This document shows positions 16,481 to 25,100 of a stretch of DNA of 64,000 nucleotides, in pieces; the first letter of the stretch is position 1, and the number at the start of each line of letters is the position of its first letter. The stretch is from positions 124,001-188,000 of the forward strand of contig CAZRCD010000003.1 in the NCBI GenBank assembly GCA_964598485.1. The letters are read 5' to 3'. The notes beneath the pieces were generated by a model that did no database searches, was not told the DNA's origin, and was given only the letters and a program-made list of their open reading frames with translations. This DNA is from SOJA01 sp964598485 (GTDB lineage: Archaea; Thermoproteota; Bathyarchaeia; Bathyarchaeales; Bathycorpusculaceae). The position numbers and the translations under genes are program-made.

Positions 16481-16681
16481 TCTTCAAGATGTAGAAAGGG
16501 AATAAGTAACATGTGGCTGAAAGTGTTTAGCTGAACCAGAGTATCGCGGAATCTCAATTCCATTTTGGCCTAGGTCTTTTATAAGCGCCTTGCGAGTTCA
16601 GTCGCAAGCTGTTTATAAAGGGTTTGCGACTAGAACCAGAGTTTCATTACATGAAAATGATAGGTAGCGAACTTTCTTAAC

Positions 16682-16855
16682 GCTCTTTTATAGTTGTTAA
16701 GCAGTTGACCAAAAGTTGGCATGTTGCATTTAAAACTTTGAAGTTTTTCGGTTGTCTGGTTGGCTTTTGTTGTTGTGGTTATCCCTAGGTAATCAACAAT
16801 AATTTTTTCCATTCATAGGACTGGTATCATTGGTCTTCTGCTTCTATGCCTCTAG
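16682..16855 (-). repeat. Degenerate ~175-bp repeat, copy A (relic of the zinc-ribbon gene tail)
   Basis: The stretch matches 18808-18985 over its length with many substitutions and small indels: TTGGCATGTT, TTTTTCGGTTGTCTGGTTG, CTTTTGTTGTTGT and TTCTGCTTCT are shared in order. On the minus strand a partly open frame reads IVDYLGITTTTKANQTTEK, parallel to VVVDTSEITTTKDNQTTEK in copy B. The two copies stand about 2.1 kb apart as direct repeats either side of the ATPase gene. Apart from this repeat, the operator and the direct repeat, I see nothing in 16408-17030. Confidence 0.7.
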
Positions 16856-16887
16856 CGCGTGAAGGCTGGGATCTGGCTAAAGACTGT

Positions 16888-16919
16888 CTAATGACCGATT
16901 TGTGTTGAAGAAAAAGCTT
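16888..16919 (+). repeat. Direct repeat copy 2 flanking the AbiE-like cassette
   Basis: CTAATGACCGATTTGTGTTG followed by AAGAAAAAGCTT. It is the partner of 14931-14970. Together they enclose the AbiE-like genes, their operator and the relic copy A. Confidence 0.65.
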
Positions 16920-17030
16920 TGATTAAGGGGGCTTCCAAAAGTTCGGTAAACAAGTTAACGTTCGTTGTTCATCAAACATTTTTCCTATTAAGCAGAGAAT
17001 TAAACGAGTGTCTTTGCGAAAAGCTTTTAT

Positions 17031-17050
17031 CTTGTCAATGCGCTGACAAG
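17031..17050. promoter_or_regulatory. Inverted repeat just before the ATPase start
   Basis: CTTGTCA-ATGCGC-TGACAAG is a perfect 7-bp inverted repeat ending six bases before the ATG. A third CTTGTCA lies inside the first codons (17064). The position overlaps the ribosome-binding region, so it could be a protein operator or an RNA hairpin that hides the start. Confidence 0.45.
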
Positions 17051-17055
17051 ATTGG

Positions 17056-18768
17056 ATGATAAACTTGTCAATCTCAAGTCTAGTTGAGGATAATTGGTGG
17101 TGGAGACCTGATTTTCTGAGCTTTTTACAGGGTCTAATGGAAACTGCAGAAGAGGAGTTGAAGCTGCCTTTAGACGAGATGGAACGTCATTTTAGGGTTC
17201 CTTTGACTGAGGAAATGGGGGAACGAGACCATGAGCTTGGGCGACTCAGAAAACCAGGTGCAGTCTTGAGGATTGAAGAGATATGGATGCCACGGCTTCT
17301 TTTTCTTTTGAGAAAGAATATTCTTTTTGATGTTGCCGAGGATTATGTTCTTATAAGTTTAAGGGGACCGAGGCGTGTTGGGAAAACTACCTTAGTGAAG
17401 CTCTTGCTTAGGGAACTTTTTTTGCATAGTCTTTCTCATTCGGATAGGGTCAGTCCGTTGAAGGTGGCTTACATACGTTGTGATAGGCCTGGATTGGGTG
17501 GCGTTGAGGGTTTAGCTAGTATAATTCGGGATTTTCTTGCGAGAAGGGCGGATTATCCCGGTGATGCCTATGTTTTTCTTGATGAAGTGAGTAGTCTGCG
17601 AAACTGGCAGGTTGCTGTGAAGGATCTCTGTGATGCGGGTCTTTTGTCTAAAAATAAGGTTAAGTTGTTGATTACTGGAAGTCACAGTTTAGATGTTAAA
17701 AGGGGTGCTGAGGTTCTTGGGTTAAGAAAAGGAGTGATGTTAGAAGGTGGTAACGATAAACTGCTTTTTCCAATGAAGTTTTCTGAATATGCATATTATA
17801 AGGAACAGTTGGCTGGTAAGCATGCACTTAGAGATTTCTTTACCAGTGAGAGATTCCTAGAAGTTCAGAAAAGACTTGATGCTTTTATGGAACTTACGAA
17901 GCTTGGGGGTAAGATGCCATCGACTTTAGAGATGGGTGAAACCTATCTGAATGAGCTTTATGCGTACTTTGAAGATTACCTTTTGACAGGTGGTTTCCCA
18001 CTTGCAATTCGGCAACATCTTACTCTGGGAAGAATAAATCCGAGCGTTTACATGGAGTTTGTAGATCTCGCAGTCAAAGATGCAACAAAGTGGCGGTTAA
18101 ATGAAGACACACTTTATAATGTTCTTTGGGAATTGTTAGAGGCTCCAAGAGGACCATTTGAAACCGTTCCAATAAAAGAAACCAGTGCTAACAGTTTAGC
18201 TGGCAAGCTTGGAATCTCACATAACACGGTTAAACAATATTTGGACTATCTTGTGGATGCCTTTGTTCTGCTTGAAGTGTCGAAGCTGAAAGAGTTAAGC
18301 AGGCGTAGGGCTCCGGCGAAAAGTCCTAAGAAATTTTACTTTTGGGATCCATTAATGTTCTATGCCTTCAAGGCTATAAGTGCGGGGAGTAGGGAGCCCT
18401 ATTCTATGGTTTTGAACATGCTAGGCAAGTGGAAAAGTGTTATAACGGAAATGGTTGTTGCTAGTAATGTTGCGCACATGATACTTTCTTTAGAAGTCAT
18501 TCAGGATATGAGATTACTGAAGAGGAAAATGTTTTATTACAAGCCGCAACCCGGCAAGGAAATAGACTTTTTAGTAGACATCAAAGGAAAACTCGTCCCA
18601 ATAGAAGTTTATTCTGGTCAGAAAATCAATAGTGATCACATGAAAAAGCTAGTCAGGCTAAGTAAGCAGTTAAGGGTTAGAGGAATATTGGTTTATACGG
18701 GTAAGCAAACTCTTATAAGTGAAGATTTTGCAGCAATTCCAGCTCCTCTTTTCCTACTTATGGCATAA
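17056..18768 (+). CDS. AAA_14 / DUF4143 P-loop ATPase
   Basis: 570 residues. Walker A RGPRRVGKTTLVKLL is at about 102-116, Walker B AYVFLDEVSSL at about 170-180, and sensor-like KLLITGSHSLD at about 208-218. LLTGGFPLAI, a winged helix (NSLAGKLGISHNTVKQYLDYL) and a C-terminal PD-(D/E)XK-like DUF4143 end follow (FYFWDPLMFYAF, KEIDFLVDIKGKLVPIEV). The architecture is that of the abundant archaeal AAA_14-DUF4143 proteins, whose role is unsettled (mobile elements, defence or toxin-like). An N-terminal extension of about 100 residues precedes the ATPase domain. The gene sits between degenerate direct repeats and next to an AbiE-like cassette, so horizontal transfer is likely. Confidence 0.85.
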   Translation: MINLSISSLVEDNWWWRPDFLSFLQGLMETAEEELKLPLDEMERHFRVPLTEEMGERDHELGRLRKPGAVLRIEEIWMPRLLFLLRKNILFDVAEDYVLISLRGPRRVGKTTLVKLLLRELFLHSLSHSDRVSPLKVAYIRCDRPGLGGVEGLASIIRDFLARRADYPGDAYVFLDEVSSLRNWQVAVKDLCDAGLLSKNKVKLLITGSHSLDVKRGAEVLGLRKGVMLEGGNDKLLFPMKFSEYAYYKEQLAGKHALRDFFTSERFLEVQKRLDAFMELTKLGGKMPSTLEMGETYLNELYAYFEDYLLTGGFPLAIRQHLTLGRINPSVYMEFVDLAVKDATKWRLNEDTLYNVLWELLEAPRGPFETVPIKETSANSLAGKLGISHNTVKQYLDYLVDAFVLLEVSKLKELSRRRAPAKSPKKFYFWDPLMFYAFKAISAGSREPYSMVLNMLGKWKSVITEMVVASNVAHMILSLEVIQDMRLLKRKMFYYKPQPGKEIDFLVDIKGKLVPIEVYSGQKINSDHMKKLVRLSKQLRVRGILVYTGKQTLISEDFAAIPAPLFLLMA

Positions 18769-18863
18769 GTTTGCTACCAGCTAAAAACCATAGATGACAA
18801 CTTTAAAACTCTTCCATAGTTATTAAGCAGTTACCCGAAAGTTGGCATGTTACATTAAAGACT

Positions 18864-19388
18864 TTAAAAGCATTTTTCGGTTGTCTGGTTGTCTTTTGTT
18901 GTTGTTATTTCAGAGGTGTCGACAACGACTTTTCGTTTTATGGGAAATGGTTTTACGGCTCTTCTTCTGCTTCTGTGTCTTCTAGGTCTATTTCAGCTAT
19001 CCAAAGTTCCGTGCAGTTGGAGCATAGCCCAGTGGCTCGGCATTCTTTGCAGAGAGGTGCTCCGTACATACCACAATACGCTATTTCCTCTTCTGGAATT
19101 TCTTTTCTGCAGTTTACACAAAGCCAAGAGCCTACCCTTACACGTTAAACGGTTTATTCTCTGCATCTTCGGATACTTGCTATAAATGAGCTGATGATCT
19201 TCGAGCCTTGGCAGAAGCCGGCTTAGATGCTGCTCGGTTAATCCTACACGTTCAGCCAACTCTCCACAGCTCAGTTCATCATCTAACAAAGCGATTAAGA
19301 TTTCCTCGGAGGTGGAAACAAAAAGGTTCTCTACACCAGACTTTCTTTTCCTCATCAATACTCGACTATTACATGGTAAAAACAACAT
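18864..19388 (-). pseudogene. HTH and zinc-ribbon regulator broken by frameshifts
   Basis: The first part (from 19388) reads TSEEILIALLDDELSCGELA, then ERVGLTEQHLSRLLPRLEDH, a winged helix. Near the GGG run at 19135-19137 the frame shifts. One base fewer would restore GSWLCVNCRKEIPEEEIAYC, then APLCKECRATGLCSNCTEL, three zinc-binding C-x2-C pairs, followed by an acidic stretch. A second shift at about 18955 gives access to KPFPIKRKVVVDTSEITTTK. The result would be a DNA-binding zinc-ribbon protein of about 170 residues. Its 3' part is repeat copy B (18808-18985), of which 16682-16855 is a relic. Confidence 0.75.
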
Positions 19389-20491
19389 TTAAGAAGTATT
19401 GAACATTAAAGTTAAAAAGAAAAGGAGAAATCGAGCGGTTAGGCGTTTAAAGGCTTATTTCCGAGGCTTCTTAGGTTTCTCCGGCTTTGGCGGTTTTTTA
19501 GGCTGAGCGCGCGTTCACTCAGAAGTTTTGGAAAAGAACTCCGCACAAGCACATTAGGAAGGAAAAGTTTCCAATTAAATGGAAGGAGGATCTTGCCTGT
19601 GAGTGCGATAAGCGAATTACCTGACGAAAGTTGGTCTGAAGAAACATTATTCTTTCATAGTCTGGGTTTGAATCTTTCTGTGCACTTTTCCTGTTATTAG
19701 GCTTATGCTTCTGGCTGTATTCTAGGGAGGTTATATTGCGCATTCATGATACAGCACGCTTTAATCATTCATAAAATATTCTAAGCCCAACTGATTTAAG
19801 TACCACAACATTCTTCTTTCGAGACTCAAAACAGGCGATCCTTCCATAAGATCAGCTTAATTTACATTGCGACAAGCAAAACTAACGAACTGCCAAGAAT
19901 TCAGTAGTCACTTTTCCTAGGGCGCTGTACTACTTCCAATTCTATTCTAATTACCTTGTTGACCTATTTTTGAGTGGCAAGTCACCATCATTGCCAAACC
20001 TTCATAATTTGTTGTTGTAGACCCCCTCCCCCTATCAACAACAACAATTAAGCCAATTTCCACATAATTATTAGAGAACCTCCAGCACACGTCTTCATTA
20101 GCTAGGCTCTTTCATGACTTTCTGATGCGAAACATGCCATGAACTGATGCTACATCAAATATTCCCATTTCTCGAGCATAGCGTTTTTAAAAAATATCGA
20201 GGGGCAAGTCGTATTCGTTGAAATTTCATGCAATACCCGTAGACTCCAACTATCGTGCCAAAGACAACTACTTGAACCAATCACAAGTTTTTCCATGAGA
20301 CACCAGCATACTATCATTCGCAAAAAACTTGAGAAGAGCGTCACAGGCGAACACAGTGACGGACGCAAGATCTTCCGTAAAGGAAAGCAGCGACTTGAAC
20401 TAAAAGCTAGAACAAATAGGAAAAGGTTTTTAGTTCAGTTGTTATATGACAGTCTGCAAGCGAGTTTAAGATACATTGAGGTAGATATTTA
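19389..20491. other. About 1.1 kb without a convincing gene
   Basis: Beyond the short Pro/Lys relic, the open frames here have no family features, poor codon character and no ribosome-binding sites. One structure stands out. TTGTTGTTG (20009-20017) and CAACAACAA (20036-20044) form a 9-bp stem around a C-rich 18-base loop. GAGGT before the psmA start and an AT-rich AGGTTTTTAGTT at 20424 mark the probable promoter and leader of the superoperon. Confidence 0.5.
19455..19508 (-). pseudogene. Pro/Lys-rich tail of a lost gene
   Basis: The minus strand reads AQPKKPPKPEKPKKPRK and a stop, directly preceded by a stop codon. Such basic Pro-rich ends are common in archaeal nucleic-acid-binding proteins, so this is probably the 3' remnant of one. 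It is too short to name. Confidence 0.4.
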
Positions 20492-21220
20492 ATGTCTGTA
20501 TTTGCAGCACCAGGAGCGTACGACCGTGCAATAACCGTTTTCTCACCGGACGGTCGGCTTTTTCAAGTTGAATACGCAATGGAATTGGTTAACCGTGGAG
20601 CAACAATTTTGGGGATACAATGCCGTGAAGGAGTAGTTTTAGGGGCAGAGGAGACAGTTGATCCCCTTGAAGAAGCGGAATCTTCTTGGAAAATTTTCAA
20701 ACTTGACAACCACATAGGAGCAGCCATAGTAGGCTTAAGCTCAGACGCAAGAGTCCTAATAGACAATGCACGGATATACGCCCAAAGCAACAAGTTAACA
20801 TACGATGAGCCAATAGACGTAGAAGTAGTAACGAAAAGAGTATGCGACATAAAACAACTTTACACACAACATGCTGGCGTGAGACCCTTCGGAGTTTCAA
20901 TGATCTTCGCTGGAGTAGACAAAACTGGAAACCACGTGTTTGGCACACATCCAAGTGGAACATATCGAGGCTACAAAGCTAGAGCAGAAGGCGCCGGAAA
21001 AGAAACAGTAATCAAAATATTGACAGAGGAATACCGTGAAGAAATGCGCCTTGAAGATACCACAAAGCTCACAGTGAAATGCCTCGTAAAAGCCCTAGAA
21101 ACTAGACAGTTGCCGCCCAGAATAAAGATAGCAGTTATTCCTTCAGCAACCAAAAAAATGGAAATGCTAAGCAACGACAAAATTGGAGAATACCTGAAGG
21201 AATTAGGTTCAGGCAAGTGA
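20492..21220 (+). CDS. psmA: 20S proteasome alpha subunit
   Basis: 242 residues. The N-terminal alpha signature is AYDRAITVFSPDGRLFQVEY. GATILGIQCREGVVLGAE and the later FGVSMIFAGVDKTGNHVFGT are standard. As an alpha subunit it forms the outer rings, gates the chamber and docks PAN or other AAA ATPases; it has no catalytic threonine. GAGGT precedes the ATG at normal spacing. It is the first gene of the exosome superoperon, a linkage long known in archaea. Confidence 0.98.
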   Translation: MSVFAAPGAYDRAITVFSPDGRLFQVEYAMELVNRGATILGIQCREGVVLGAEETVDPLEEAESSWKIFKLDNHIGAAIVGLSSDARVLIDNARIYAQSNKLTYDEPIDVEVVTKRVCDIKQLYTQHAGVRPFGVSMIFAGVDKTGNHVFGTHPSGTYRGYKARAEGAGKETVIKILTEEYREEMRLEDTTKLTVKCLVKALETRQLPPRIKIAVIPSATKKMEMLSNDKIGEYLKELGSGK

Positions 21221-21221
21221 A

Positions 21222-21917
21222 ATGGGGATGGGTGAAAAATACACAATTGCCCGTTTCACAAAAGATAATGGGCACTTCGAGGTTCTCGTAAAACCCGAAA
21301 AAGCATTACAATATCGCATGGGAAAAATACCAGCAATAACAGAAGCCCTGGCTACTGAAACCATATTCTTAGACGCAAACAAAGGCACCAAGGCCTCAGA
21401 AGAAGCCCTGCGCAAAGCCTTCGGAACAACAGAACCACTAAAGGTTGCAGAAACAATCCTGAAAAAGGGAACAATACAACTCACAACCGAACAACGCAGA
21501 AAAATGATTGACAACAAAAGAAAACAGATAATAGCTTTCATATCAAGACAATGCGTCGACCCGAGAACAAACCTTCCACACCCACCATTACGCGTAGAAC
21601 AAGCCATGGAACAAATCCACTACTCAATAGACACCTTTAAACCAGTAGAAGAACAAGCAAAGGAAATAATCAAACTTTTACGAAGTGTTCTACCATTAAA
21701 AATGGAGCAGGTGTCAGTTGGAGTTCGCATACCACCAGAATATGCAGCCAAAGCCTACGGAACAATCAAGGGATTTGGAACAATAAAACGTGAAGAATGG
21801 CGCGGAGACGGTTCATGGCACGGAGTCTTAGAGATGTCAGCAGGCTTATACGGTCCATTCCTAGAAAAAATCGGAGAAATAACTAAGGGAAGAGCAGAAG
21901 CGAAAATGCTCTCCTAA
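21222..21917 (+). CDS. sdo1: SBDS/Sdo1 ribosome maturation protein
   Basis: 231 residues with the three SBDS domains: the N-terminal FYSH domain (YTIARFTKDNGHFEVLVKPE, with LDANKGTKASEEALRKAF), the central helical domain with FISRQCVDPRTNLPHPPLRV, and a ferredoxin-like C-terminal domain ending EITKGRAEAKMLS. It couples large-subunit maturation to release of aIF6. It starts one base after the psmA stop. Confidence 0.97.
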   Translation: MGMGEKYTIARFTKDNGHFEVLVKPEKALQYRMGKIPAITEALATETIFLDANKGTKASEEALRKAFGTTEPLKVAETILKKGTIQLTTEQRRKMIDNKRKQIIAFISRQCVDPRTNLPHPPLRVEQAMEQIHYSIDTFKPVEEQAKEIIKLLRSVLPLKMEQVSVGVRIPPEYAAKAYGTIKGFGTIKREEWRGDGSWHGVLEMSAGLYGPFLEKIGEITKGRAEAKMLS

Positions 21918-21949
21918 TGGTTTATTACGAATGTATGGATGTGTAAATT

Positions 21950-22672
21950 ATGCCAACCTTTTTTGAAAGAAAACAGCTTGTAGCACCTGGAGATTTGCTT
22001 GCAGAAGGAACATACGTTGCAGGCGAAAACACATACAAGGAAAACAACAAAATTTATGCATCAAGACTGGGGCTTGTGCAATACGAAGACAAAAATGTAA
22101 ACGTTGTTGCTCTCAAAGCCTTTTACATCCCAAAACTAGGCGACACCGTCATAGGAACCATCGTGGAAGTTGGTTTCAGCGGATGGACACTAGACATAAG
22201 CTCGCCATATTTGGCTATTTTAAGGGCTTCAGAGGTCTTAAGCAGGCCTTTCAGACCGCAGGAAAACGAGTTGTCCAAAGTTCTTGATGTAGGCGACTTA
22301 GTAATCGCAAAAATAATAGCCTACGACAGAGCGCACGACCCACGACTAACAGTAGGTGAACCTGGACTTGGGAAAATAACCCGCGGACAAATTGTAAAAA
22401 TGACTCCGACAAAGATCCCCCGCGTGATCGGTAGAAAAGGCTCAATGGTGTCCATGATAAAACAGGAAACAGGCTGCCACATCATTCTTGGACAGAATGG
22501 AGTTATATTAATTACTGGTAAAAACCTGGAAGATGAACAGTTGGCAATAATGGCTCTTCGTAAAATTGAGTGTGAATCTCACACATCTGGTTTAACGGAC
22601 CGCATAGCCCAGATGATTAAGAAAGAAAAAGCAAAACAAAAGGAGGAATTAAACAGTGAGTCAAAAACCTGA
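21950..22672 (+). CDS. rrp4: Exosome cap subunit Rrp4
   Basis: 240 residues. Domains in order are an N-terminal cap motif (LVAPGDLLAEGTYVAGENTY), an S1 RNA-binding domain (about 60-140, GDTVIGTIVEVGFSGWTLDI) and a KH domain (about 150-205, RVIGRKGSMVSMIKQETGCH, IILGQNGVILI). Rrp4 forms the RNA-recruiting cap on the Rrp41-Rrp42 hexamer. The Lys/Glu-rich tail overlaps the start of rrp41 by 17 bases. Confidence 0.97.
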   Translation: MPTFFERKQLVAPGDLLAEGTYVAGENTYKENNKIYASRLGLVQYEDKNVNVVALKAFYIPKLGDTVIGTIVEVGFSGWTLDISSPYLAILRASEVLSRPFRPQENELSKVLDVGDLVIAKIIAYDRAHDPRLTVGEPGLGKITRGQIVKMTPTKIPRVIGRKGSMVSMIKQETGCHIILGQNGVILITGKNLEDEQLAIMALRKIECESHTSGLTDRIAQMIKKEKAKQKEELNSESKT

Positions 22673-23390
22673 AAAACTAATTGATAAAAAAGGTTTAAGA
22701 TTAGACGGAAGAAAACCAGAAGAATTAAGATCAATAAAAATCGAAGTAGGTATCTTACCGAATGCTGACGGTTCAGCATACATCCAGCAGGGGAAAAACA
22801 AAATTTTGGCTGGTGTATATGGTCCAAGAGAGTTGCATCCTAAACATTTGGCACTTCCAGATCGAACAGTTCTGAGATGCCGCTATCATATGGCACCTTT
22901 CTCTGTTCAGGAACGCAAGTCGCCAGCGCCGTCAAGAAGAGACATAGAACTTTCAAAAGTCATTCGAGAAGCTCTTGAACCCTCGATTTTCCTCGAATAC
23001 TATCCGCGGACGGGCATAGACATTTTCGTTGAGATTTTGCAGGCTGATGGAGGAACAAGATGTGCAAGCATTACAGCAGCATCGTTAGCCTTAGCGGATG
23101 CTGGCATTCCAATGCGAGATCTGGTCGTTGCTTGCGCAGCTGGAAAAGCTGACGACACCATAGTGCTGGATCTAATGGACACTGAAGACAAAAAAGGAGG
23201 CGCTGATGTACCTGTGGCTTTAATGCCGAACCTTAACGCAATAACATTGCTACAGATGGATGGAATTCTGACGTTTGAAGAGTTCGAAAAAGCGGTAAAT
23301 CTAGCCCTTAAAGGATGCAGAAAAATCTACACAATGCAAAAGGAAGCGTTAAAAGCCAAATATGAAAGTGTTAAGGAGGTTGAAGAATAA
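22656..23390 (+). CDS. rrp41: Exosome catalytic subunit Rrp41
   Basis: 244 residues of RNase PH fold. KGLRLDGRKPEELRSIKIEV opens the domain, and GGTRCASITAASLALADAGI and AGKADDTIVLDLMDTEDKKG supply the phosphate-binding and acidic metal sites of the active phosphorolytic subunit. AAGGAGG at 22640 fixes the GTG start. It pairs with Rrp42, whose gene follows in an overlapping TAATG. Confidence 0.97.
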   Translation: MSQKPEKLIDKKGLRLDGRKPEELRSIKIEVGILPNADGSAYIQQGKNKILAGVYGPRELHPKHLALPDRTVLRCRYHMAPFSVQERKSPAPSRRDIELSKVIREALEPSIFLEYYPRTGIDIFVEILQADGGTRCASITAASLALADAGIPMRDLVVACAAGKADDTIVLDLMDTEDKKGGADVPVALMPNLNAITLLQMDGILTFEEFEKAVNLALKGCRKIYTMQKEALKAKYESVKEVEE

Positions 23391-24181
23391 TGTCGTCTAT
23401 AATTGTTCGTGTAAAGCAAAAGCAGATTTTAGATCTAATCGCGAACGGAAAAAGACTGGATGGTAGAGGTCTAAAAGATTATCGTGAAATAAAAGTTGAA
23501 CAAGGACTAATTGAACGGGCTGAAGGTTCAGCAAGGGTTCTCCTCGGAAAGACGGAAATCATAGCTGGAACAAAAATTGAAATCGGCAAACCATTTTCAG
23601 ACACACCTAATGAAGGCGTTCTAACCGTAAACGCTGAGCTTGTACCGTTAGCGTCACCAACCTTTGAGCCGGGACCACCGAAAGAAGACTCGATAGAACT
23701 TGCCAGAGTTGTTGACAGAGGAATAAGAGAATCAAAGGCAATTGACTTCAAAAAGTTATGCATAAAACCTGGTAAGAAAGTGTTTGTGGTTTTTGTGGAT
23801 GTTTACGTGCTTAACCATGATGGAAACCTAATTGATGCCTCCGCATTAGCTGCTCTCGCCGCATTGCTTAACACGAAGATGCTTAACTACGAGATAGAAG
23901 AAGATGAAGTGAAGATAAAACCGGGTTACACTCCGCTCCCAGTTGGCAAACATCCGATTGCCATCACTTTTGCGAAGATAAATGACAAGCTCATTGTTGA
24001 TCCATGGCTTGAGGAAGAGCAGACAATGGATGCTAGGCTGACCATGACAATTGATGATGACGAAAATGTATGCGCAATCCAGAAGGGAGGCAGCGGATAC
24101 TTTACACCGAAACAAGTATTAGAAGCCGCTAAAACGGCTATAGAGAAGGCTGAGGAAATTCGAAAGAAACTAAACTGGTGA
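23390..24181 (+). CDS. rrp42: Exosome subunit Rrp42
   Basis: 263 residues, RNase PH fold without the full catalytic set. Markers are KRLDGRGLKDYREIKVEQG, IELARVVDRGIRESKAIDF and LEEEQTMDARLTMTIDDDEN. Three Rrp42 and three Rrp41 subunits alternate in the hexamer, Rrp42 contributing RNA-binding and structural surfaces. The start codon shares a base with the rrp41 stop. Confidence 0.96.
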   Translation: MSSIIVRVKQKQILDLIANGKRLDGRGLKDYREIKVEQGLIERAEGSARVLLGKTEIIAGTKIEIGKPFSDTPNEGVLTVNAELVPLASPTFEPGPPKEDSIELARVVDRGIRESKAIDFKKLCIKPGKKVFVVFVDVYVLNHDGNLIDASALAALAALLNTKMLNYEIEEDEVKIKPGYTPLPVGKHPIAITFAKINDKLIVDPWLEEEQTMDARLTMTIDDDENVCAIQKGGSGYFTPKQVLEAAKTAIEKAEEIRKKLNW

Positions 24182-24188
24182 AACACCC

Positions 24189-24476
24189 GTGGGAAAGAGA
24201 ACAAAAAAAGTGGGACCGACACGCGGGCTAGGCGCCCGATACGGAGCCACGGTCAGAAAACGCTACATCAAAGTAGTTAAGGGAATGAAGAAGCCCCATA
24301 AATGTCCGCAGTGTGGACTTCAACGAGTGAAGAGGATAAGTGTTGGCGTTTGGAAATGTCGGAAATGCGGGTTCACGTTTACTGGTGGAGCCTACACTCC
24401 AATCACTAAGCTTGGAGTAGTAGCAAAGCGTGTAGCTAAGGGAACAGTTGCAGAAGAGACAGCAGCAACCGAGTAA
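24189..24476 (+). CDS. rpl37ae: Ribosomal protein L37Ae (eL43)
   Basis: 95 residues. The N-terminal GPTRGLGARYGATVRKRY is the conserved rRNA-contacting start. A four-cysteine zinc ribbon (CPQCG...CRKCG) lies at about residues 38-60, and GGAYTP follows. The GTG at 24189 gives the expected MGKRTKKVG start. In many archaea the next gene is rpoP (Rpb12); here only 45 bases separate it from the Brix gene and no rpoP is present. Confidence 0.96.
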   Translation: MGKRTKKVGPTRGLGARYGATVRKRYIKVVKGMKKPHKCPQCGLQRVKRISVGVWKCRKCGFTFTGGAYTPITKLGVVAKRVAKGTVAEETAATE

Positions 24477-24521
24477 AAACCAAGCGACAGCTTTTTTCTA
24501 GCTCCGTTAGTGATTTAGACA

Positions 24522-25100
24522 TTGGTCAAGAAAACGTTTATTTTATTGACTACTTCGCGGAGACCAGCAAAGAACACGAGAACATTTTGCAAAGACCTTT
24601 CAAACACTTTTCCAAACGTTGTGCGGACAAATCGCGGCAAAATGAGCCTTGGCGGAGTGGCTGAGAAAGCATTAGAGCTTGACGCAGAGAAGGTAATTAT
24701 TATTGGTAAATGGAGAGGAGACTCGGGAAAAATACAGTTATTCAGAACAAGTGCGAAGGGGTTGGATGTTATTCCACCATTAATTTACGTAAAAGGCGCA
24801 AAGTTGCGTAGAGACTTCGAAGAAAACTCGCCCAGAAGAAAGAGAATAAGGTCCGTTGCAATCGCAGCTTCAAAGACCCCTTCATTAGAGGTTAAGAGAC
24901 TTGAAAATGTTTTATCAGAATTCTTTAACATTCCAATTCTTTCCGTTAAGGAAATTCATGATAGAAAATTTGAGGCTGCAATGCAGATTTCGGCAGATCC
25001 GCCAAACCGCATGATTATCACGTTTAAGCTTATTCCAGATCTTGTTGAGATTGGTCCACAGATTAGAGTATCGCATTTGGTTTGGGAGCTAAACAGATGA
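24522..25100 (+). CDS. Brix-domain (Imp4-like) rRNA-processing protein
   Basis: 192 residues forming one Brix domain: FILLTTSRRPAKNTRTFCKD, RTNRGKMSLGGVAEKALELD, VIIIGKWRGDSGKIQLF, and a C-terminal strand set ending in EIGPQIRVSHLVWELNR. The archaeal Brix protein is an rRNA-binding ribosome biogenesis factor. The start is TTG with a weak ribosome-binding site. Its stop overlaps pcc1 in ATGA. Confidence 0.9.
   Translation: MVKKTFILLTTSRRPAKNTRTFCKDLSNTFPNVVRTNRGKMSLGGVAEKALELDAEKVIIIGKWRGDSGKIQLFRTSAKGLDVIPPLIYVKGAKLRRDFEENSPRRKRIRSVAIAASKTPSLEVKRLENVLSEFFNIPILSVKEIHDRKFEAAMQISADPPNRMIITFKLIPDLVEIGPQIRVSHLVWELNR

Noticed and set aside
20150..20492. Short frames just upstream of psmA, one ending in the psmA start
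   Set aside because: The codon make-up and sequence look random, and no ribosome-binding site was seen. The region is more likely promoter and leader.
24189..24522. A hidden rpoP gene after L37Ae
   Set aside because: Only 45 bases separate the two genes and no CxxC knuckle is encoded there. The 59-residue zinc ribbon at 56813 does not match RpoP either.
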